Assembly (NCBI GenBank): GCA_019894715.1
Contig: JAGXOA010000035.1
Location: 1 to 38,945, forward strand
Direction: 5' to 3'
Length of the DNA stretch: 38,945 bases
Source: Promethearchaeota archaeon
GTDB lineage: Archaea; Asgardarchaeota; Lokiarchaeia; Sigyniarchaeales; SOKP01
Part shown: in pieces, positions 35,123 through 38,945 of the stretch
How positions within the stretch are numbered: the first letter of the stretch is position 1
Layout of the letters: the number at the start of each line of letters is the position of its first letter
Translations under genes and position numbers: made by a program
The notes under the pieces: generated by a model
Database searches by the model: none
Told to the model about the DNA's origin: nothing
Seen by the model: only the letters and a program-made list of their open reading frames with translations

Positions 35123-35956
35123 TTATTCTTTTACTTCAACTTGTTCCAATTTCTCTATAAATTCATCAATTATAGCATAAAATATTTCAAATGCTTTTTT
35201 CAATATTGTATTGAAGGGTAATACTCCATCACTTTCAATAAAGAAAAGATAATTATCATTTTCCCCTTCAACCTTTATAGCTTTTTCTGGACAATTTTTT
35301 TCACAAGCATTACATAATGTACAGGATTTCCAATAGTCTTTTTGTAATATAGGGATTTTTTCATCTGAAAAATCATAGAGTTTTTCTGGACACATTCTTG
35401 AGACAATACATTTATCTGGACAGTTATTACACTTTTCACTTTCAAATGTAATATTTGGTAAATATCTAAAAAATATGTTTGAAACAGGTTGCCATTTAAT
35501 ATGTGTTCTAGATCTTCCTAATGTAGCATATGCTTCAAATATAAGACTTGAACCACTCCCAATTTTAACAATAGGTATGTTTGGATTTACTGGAACAATA
35601 TTTGGATCATTGGTTTTTAAGTCTCCTGAGTATATTATTAAATTATTTTTAGAATCATTAACAACTTCACATGTTAAAGAAACTTGACAAGAAGGACAAC
35701 CAAATCCACCACATTCACAATCAGCTGGTAATCTATATGTTTCTAAATCTGTTTTTAAAGGAATTAGTCCAATTCTATGGGCTAATATTTCATCATACAA
35801 TGGAGAATCATTTTTAAGTATAATTACTTCATCAATCGCCATTGCAGGTACCCATGAAAGGATTATTCTTCTTATAGCATTGATCATTTCAAGGGAAATT
35901 CCCCTAATGATGAGATTTAAGTTATATTTATCCTTTTCAATAACTTCAAGTTCCAT
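35123..35956 (-). CDS. rpoD: Archaeal RNA polymerase subunit D (Rpo3) with ferredoxin-like domain
   Basis: Platform subunit of RNA polymerase, equivalent to eukaryotic Rpb3 and bacterial alpha; not the bacterial sigma factor of the same name. The 277 residues start with the dimerisation domain (NLIIRGISLEMINAIRRIIL). A middle cysteine set C80, C82, C87, C90 may bind zinc. The inserted ferredoxin-like domain carries Cys176, 179, 183, 189 and Cys202, 205, 208, 212, enough for two 4Fe-4S clusters; many archaea keep one or none. The C-terminal helix completes the dimerisation fold. It heads eL18-uL13-uS9. The usual upstream uS13-uS4-uS11 genes are replaced by glyA. Confidence 0.94.
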   Translation of the reverse strand: MELEVIEKDKYNLNLIIRGISLEMINAIRRIILSWVPAMAIDEVIILKNDSPLYDEILAHRIGLIPLKTDLETYRLPADCECGGFGCPSCQVSLTCEVVNDSKNNLIIYSGDLKTNDPNIVPVNPNIPIVKIGSGSSLIFEAYATLGRSRTHIKWQPVSNIFFRYLPNITFESEKCNNCPDKCIVSRMCPEKLYDFSDEKIPILQKDYWKSCTLCNACEKNCPEKAIKVEGENDNYLFFIESDGVLPFNTILKKAFEIFYAIIDEFIEKLEQVEVKE

Positions 35957-36049
35957 AATATTTGAATTTTGAGTAATTTAAAATAAAATAATTATTATGC
36001 AAAAAGAAAGATATAAGATAAATTTTTTCATAAAAAAAAGATAATAATC

Positions 36050-37384
36050 CTAATAGAACTTTAGATACTCATATGCTTTATTTGGAGATTGAAAACAATA
36101 TTTAATAGATTGATATTCTTTTCTAAAATCTGAAACTTCTTGCTTAATTTTCTTAGGATCCTTTTTATTAACTATTAATTTTTCAAATAATTCTGCTATC
36201 TGAATCATTTCACTTTTACCCATACCAAGTCTAGTAATTTCAGAAGTACCTAATCTTAATCCTCCAGGATTCATATAATGTCTACCTTTTCTTATATCTT
36301 GAGGTAAAAGATTTCGATTTACAATGATGTTTGCTTCTTCAAGGATTTTTTCAATATCTCCACCAAGTCCAATTGACTTTTCAAAATTAGAGATATCAAT
36401 TACTAATTGATGAGATTTTGTAAATCCTAAGTGTTCGCATAATACATTAAAACCTCTTTCATTTAAGGCTTGACTTAGGACTTGTGCATTTTCAATTACT
36501 TTTTTATGATATTCTTTTCCAAATTCAAGCATTTCTACTAGAGCCACAGTAAGACCAGCAACATTATGTAAGTGATGATTTGAAAACAATGCTGGAAATG
36601 CTGATACTTTTAAAATATCTATAAGGTCTTCTCTATTTGATATTACCGCTCCATGTTGTGGGCCTGGAAGGGTTTTATGGGTACTAAAAGCGACAGCATC
36701 TGCCCCTTCCCTAAGAGGATCTTGAAAATATCCAGATCCGATTAATCCCGAAACATGTGCTGCATCATATCCCACATATGCCCCTACTTCTTTTGCAACA
36801 TCACTTAATTCTTTAACTGGATGTGGAAAAAGAAATACAGATGCCCCAAATAAGATCATCTCTGGTCTAAATTCTCTGATAATCTTAGCTGATTTATCAG
36901 GATCAATATTCATATTTTCCTCATCAAATGCTAAGTATTTTATTTTAAGCCCACGAACCGTACCAGCAGTCCCATAAATAGGTTTTCCAGAGCTAGTTTG
37001 TTTTGGAGCATGAGAAATATGCCCTCCTTTTGGAATAGGCATAGCACACATTTTTCCATTATTTTCTGATGTAAAAGCATTATATAGAACTAAATTTGCC
37101 ATTACTCCTGAGATAGGTCTTACATCCGCATGTATGCAATTAAAATATTCTTTTGTGAGATCCATACACATTTGTTCTATTTGATCTATATATTTACAGC
37201 CAGCATATACTCTCTGTCCAACCCAACCTTCTGCATATCGATGACTAAAATCTGAAGCACATGCTTCAGCAACAGCTGGGCTAGTAATGTTTTCAGAAGC
37301 TATAAGAGGTATAGCACTCTTAAACATATTTGTATGTTCTTGTAAGATAGAACGAATTTCTGCTATTTTATTGCTCAAAATCAA
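36050..37384 (-). CDS. glyA: Serine hydroxymethyltransferase
   Basis: PLP enzyme that interconverts serine and glycine, passing a one-carbon unit to a pterin (H4MPT or folate). The 444 residues show the start of the active site LIASENITSPAV (27-38), YDAAHVSGLI (206-215, Asp207 for the pyridine N) and the PLP lysine Lys237 in STHKTLPGPQHG. The C-terminal part has LGTSEITRLGM. The sequence THKTLPGPQ differs from bacterial TTHKTLRGPR, as in some archaeal enzymes. It lies 93 bases upstream of rpoD on the same strand. Confidence 0.95.
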   Translation of the reverse strand: MILSNKIAEIRSILQEHTNMFKSAIPLIASENITSPAVAEACASDFSHRYAEGWVGQRVYAGCKYIDQIEQMCMDLTKEYFNCIHADVRPISGVMANLVLYNAFTSENNGKMCAMPIPKGGHISHAPKQTSSGKPIYGTAGTVRGLKIKYLAFDEENMNIDPDKSAKIIREFRPEMILFGASVFLFPHPVKELSDVAKEVGAYVGYDAAHVSGLIGSGYFQDPLREGADAVAFSTHKTLPGPQHGAVISNREDLIDILKVSAFPALFSNHHLHNVAGLTVALVEMLEFGKEYHKKVIENAQVLSQALNERGFNVLCEHLGFTKSHQLVIDISNFEKSIGLGGDIEKILEEANIIVNRNLLPQDIRKGRHYMNPGGLRLGTSEITRLGMGKSEMIQIAELFEKLIVNKKDPKKIKQEVSDFRKEYQSIKYCFQSPNKAYEYLKFY

Positions 37385-37536
37385 TCAATATTTATTTTAT
37401 TGAGAAAATTGAATTAGAAAATATATCTTTTAATTAAAATTTTTTCACTATTGAATATCCAGAATGATATTTATAAAAAAAATACAAAAAAATACAAAAA
37501 AATAATTATATTATAATAATAAGGTTCAGTATTTTA

Positions 37537-38457
37537 TTACAGGTCCTTACTTCTTTCAATTATTAGTCTTGCTTCGTAAATATTTAACTTCTTTCCAGCC
37601 TTTTGTTTTTCTAAAGCTGTTGCAAGTTTTTCTTCTTTGATTTTCTCTAATTTCTTATTATTAAAATGATTGAAACCTTTCCGAACTTTAGACTTTGGTC
37701 TTTTAGGACGATAATTCTTACTACGGGGTAATTTCTTTCCTTCTTTTACTAATTCCAAATACTTTTCGTGGTATTTATCTGCCTGTTTTTTATTTTCTAT
37801 TAGTTCTTCTTCTATTTTTTTCTTTTTATCTTTATTTTCTTTTACTTCATCATATACTTCGATCATTTTATTATGAAAATCTTGGGATTGATTGGACCAT
37901 TTATCAAGTTGCTCATAAATTTTATTCAGATTAATTTTAATGATTTTAATCTTTTTCTCCTTTTTAATGTATTCATCGTTGTTTTCTTCTCCCAAAAATT
38001 CTTGCTTTTTATGCATTAAATCTGTTATTTGGTCAATAATAGAATTTTCTTCAGACATATCGAGATTCTCTGTCTCGATCATTCTTTCTAAATTATCTAT
38101 TTTCTTATTAATATTTTTTATGGAAGTAAAAGATCCTCTGCTTTTCTTACGGTCATTTTGTAATTCTCTTTTCTCAGTAACAATTTGTTTAAGCATTTCC
38201 TTATATTCGATCTTTTTTTCTTTTAATTCAGCTACTTTTTTATTCCAGTAGTCTCTTTTTTTTCTATATCCTTCCTTAGTATTATTTATAAGATCGTTTA
38301 TTACAGATTCAATTTCTTGAAGAGAACTAATGTAAGCCTTAGTTTTTTGATTAAGTTCATCTCTTTTTTTTCTTGCTTCATTTAGTTGTGATTGAAGATC
38401 TTGAAAAGAAGTTGTTGATTTACTTTCTATTTTATCATTGCTCATAAAAAAGTTCAT
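37537..38457 (-). CDS. Archaeal coiled-coil protein (COG1340-like)
   Basis: A 306-residue protein that is nearly all heptad-rich helix from about 15 to 245 (for example QSQLNEARKKRDELNQKTKA, KKVAELKEKKIEYKEML). A short, basic segment (KNYRPKRPKSKVRKG) follows, and a conserved C-terminal helix KKLNIYEARLIIERS. The layout and length match the COG1340 family of archaeal coiled-coil proteins, which have no established function. Start could be Met1 or Met5. It is monocistronic, 152 bases before glyA on the same strand. Confidence 0.82.
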   Translation of the reverse strand: MNFFMSNDKIESKSTTSFQDLQSQLNEARKKRDELNQKTKAYISSLQEIESVINDLINNTKEGYRKKRDYWNKKVAELKEKKIEYKEMLKQIVTEKRELQNDRKKSRGSFTSIKNINKKIDNLERMIETENLDMSEENSIIDQITDLMHKKQEFLGEENNDEYIKKEKKIKIIKINLNKIYEQLDKWSNQSQDFHNKMIEVYDEVKENKDKKKKIEEELIENKKQADKYHEKYLELVKEGKKLPRSKNYRPKRPKSKVRKGFNHFNNKKLEKIKEEKLATALEKQKAGKKLNIYEARLIIERSKDL

Positions 38458-38945
38458 TAAAGAGTTTTGTAAATAGGATATTTTCTATTTGAGTATAAGA
38501 AAGTTTTATTATTTTTATTTTTTATCCTTAGTTTTAATTTTTTAAATAAAAATATGATAAAAAAAATTTAGATAAATCAATTTTTAGGAATACTCCAGAA
38601 TTTCAATTTTGCTAAAAATGTTAAGAAATATTAATATATTTTAAGAAAAATTGTTCATGGGAAGTTTGGAAGAGATCCTTTATTTACATACAGGTGGAAA
38701 TCAGCAAACTCTATCGAATAGATTTTCAATGAAATCATCTCCGACGACTTTAACTTTCATGAGGATTGATCATAGCTTACAAAAATCTTGACAAATCTGG
38801 ACATTTTTTAAACTATTATTAGATTAAAAGGATTTTTTATAATTTTATATATAGAAAAAAATCTATACTCATTTTATATATAAAATTAAGAAAATCAAGC
38901 TCGACTTTTTCTTTATATATGAATAGTATATTATGAAGATAGCAA
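38458..38945. other. Right-edge region without a supported gene
   Basis: About 490 bases, very A+T-rich except 38655-38800, which is less A+T-rich and holds a 44-codon frame (38657-38791, beginning MGSLEEILYLHTGGN). I recognise no family in it; it may be a fragment of an inserted element or the edge of an eroded gene. A perfect A+T palindrome lies at 38871-38886. The promoter of the coiled-coil gene must be at the left end. Confidence 0.4.

Noticed and set aside
37940-38251. 103-codon hydrophobic plus-strand frame
   Set aside because: Opposite strand of the coiled-coil gene; Lys/Glu codons read backwards give Phe/Leu/Ser, so it only mimics a membrane protein.
38871-38886. Perfect 16-base palindrome ATTTTATATATAAAAT
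   Set aside because: Composed only of A and T in an A+T-rich spacer; similar palindromes are expected by chance.
1-38945. tRNA, rRNA or CRISPR array
   Set aside because: No cloverleaf-like GC-rich block, rRNA core or regularly spaced repeats were seen by eye; a dedicated search could still find a divergent tRNA.

Overview
The window is an A+T-rich, gene-dense archaeal chromosome segment. Archaeal markers are aEF1B, its Zn-ribbon neighbour, an LSm protein, a RIO2 kinase, eL18 beside uL13 and uS9, an RNA polymerase subunit D carrying ferredoxin-type cysteines, an AbrB-PhoU protein, an FmdE-type protein and an archaeal EPSP synthase. Bacterial-type mutS/mutL, a eukaryote-like PPP phosphatase and a Clp1/Grc3-like kinase sit among them. 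Together with the low GC this resembles Asgard (Lokiarchaeia-like) genomes. That placement is inferred from gene content and is not proven here.

Layout. 1-130: 3' end of an IS200/IS605-type TnpB element. 262-4149: methylene-H4MPT dehydrogenase, an unknown protein, a broken IorB-like oxidoreductase gene and an EamA transporter. 4512-6966: aldo/keto reductase, a CxxC/winged-helix protein, and the Zn-ribbon/aEF1B pair. 7081-13259 (minus): mutS-mutL, with a 440-residue LAGLIDADG intein splitting the MutS Walker A motif. 13448-17760: an alpha/beta hydrolase, RIO2, a methyltransferase, LSm, a GGCT-like protein and a PPP phosphatase. 17881-21520: a DNA N6-adenine methylase with a damaged or non-standard N-terminus, AbrB-PhoU, and a small acidic Cys-motif protein. 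21698-28819: a B12-type radical SAM enzyme, a membrane-anchored hydrolase, an overlapping pair of circularly permuted ATP-grasp ligase and M14-like peptidase, a Clp1/Grc3-like kinase and a GNAT. 29014-30487: FmdE-type protein, Mut7-C protein, a mini TPR-like protein. 30601-33770: divergent aroC and aroA, separated by IS605-type relics. 33782-37384 (minus): glyA, rpoD, eL18, uL13, uS9. 37537-38457: a COG1340-like coiled-coil protein. The last ~490 bases have no convincing gene.

How it fits together. The H4MPT dehydrogenase, the FmdE-type protein and SHMT all touch one-carbon metabolism. AroC and AroA are two shikimate-pathway enzymes. MutS and MutL form a mismatch-repair pair in which repair depends on protein splicing. 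RIO2, aEF1B, the ribosomal proteins, RpoD, LSm and the Clp1-like kinase form the information-processing core. The least explained unit is the ATP-grasp/M14-like pair at 24370-26992, which looks like a make-and-break system for an unknown amide or peptide. Three genes (IorB-like, DNA methylase, membrane hydrolase) have reading-frame problems near the 5' end; real decay and single-base sequence errors both need to be considered. I saw no tRNA, rRNA or CRISPR array.
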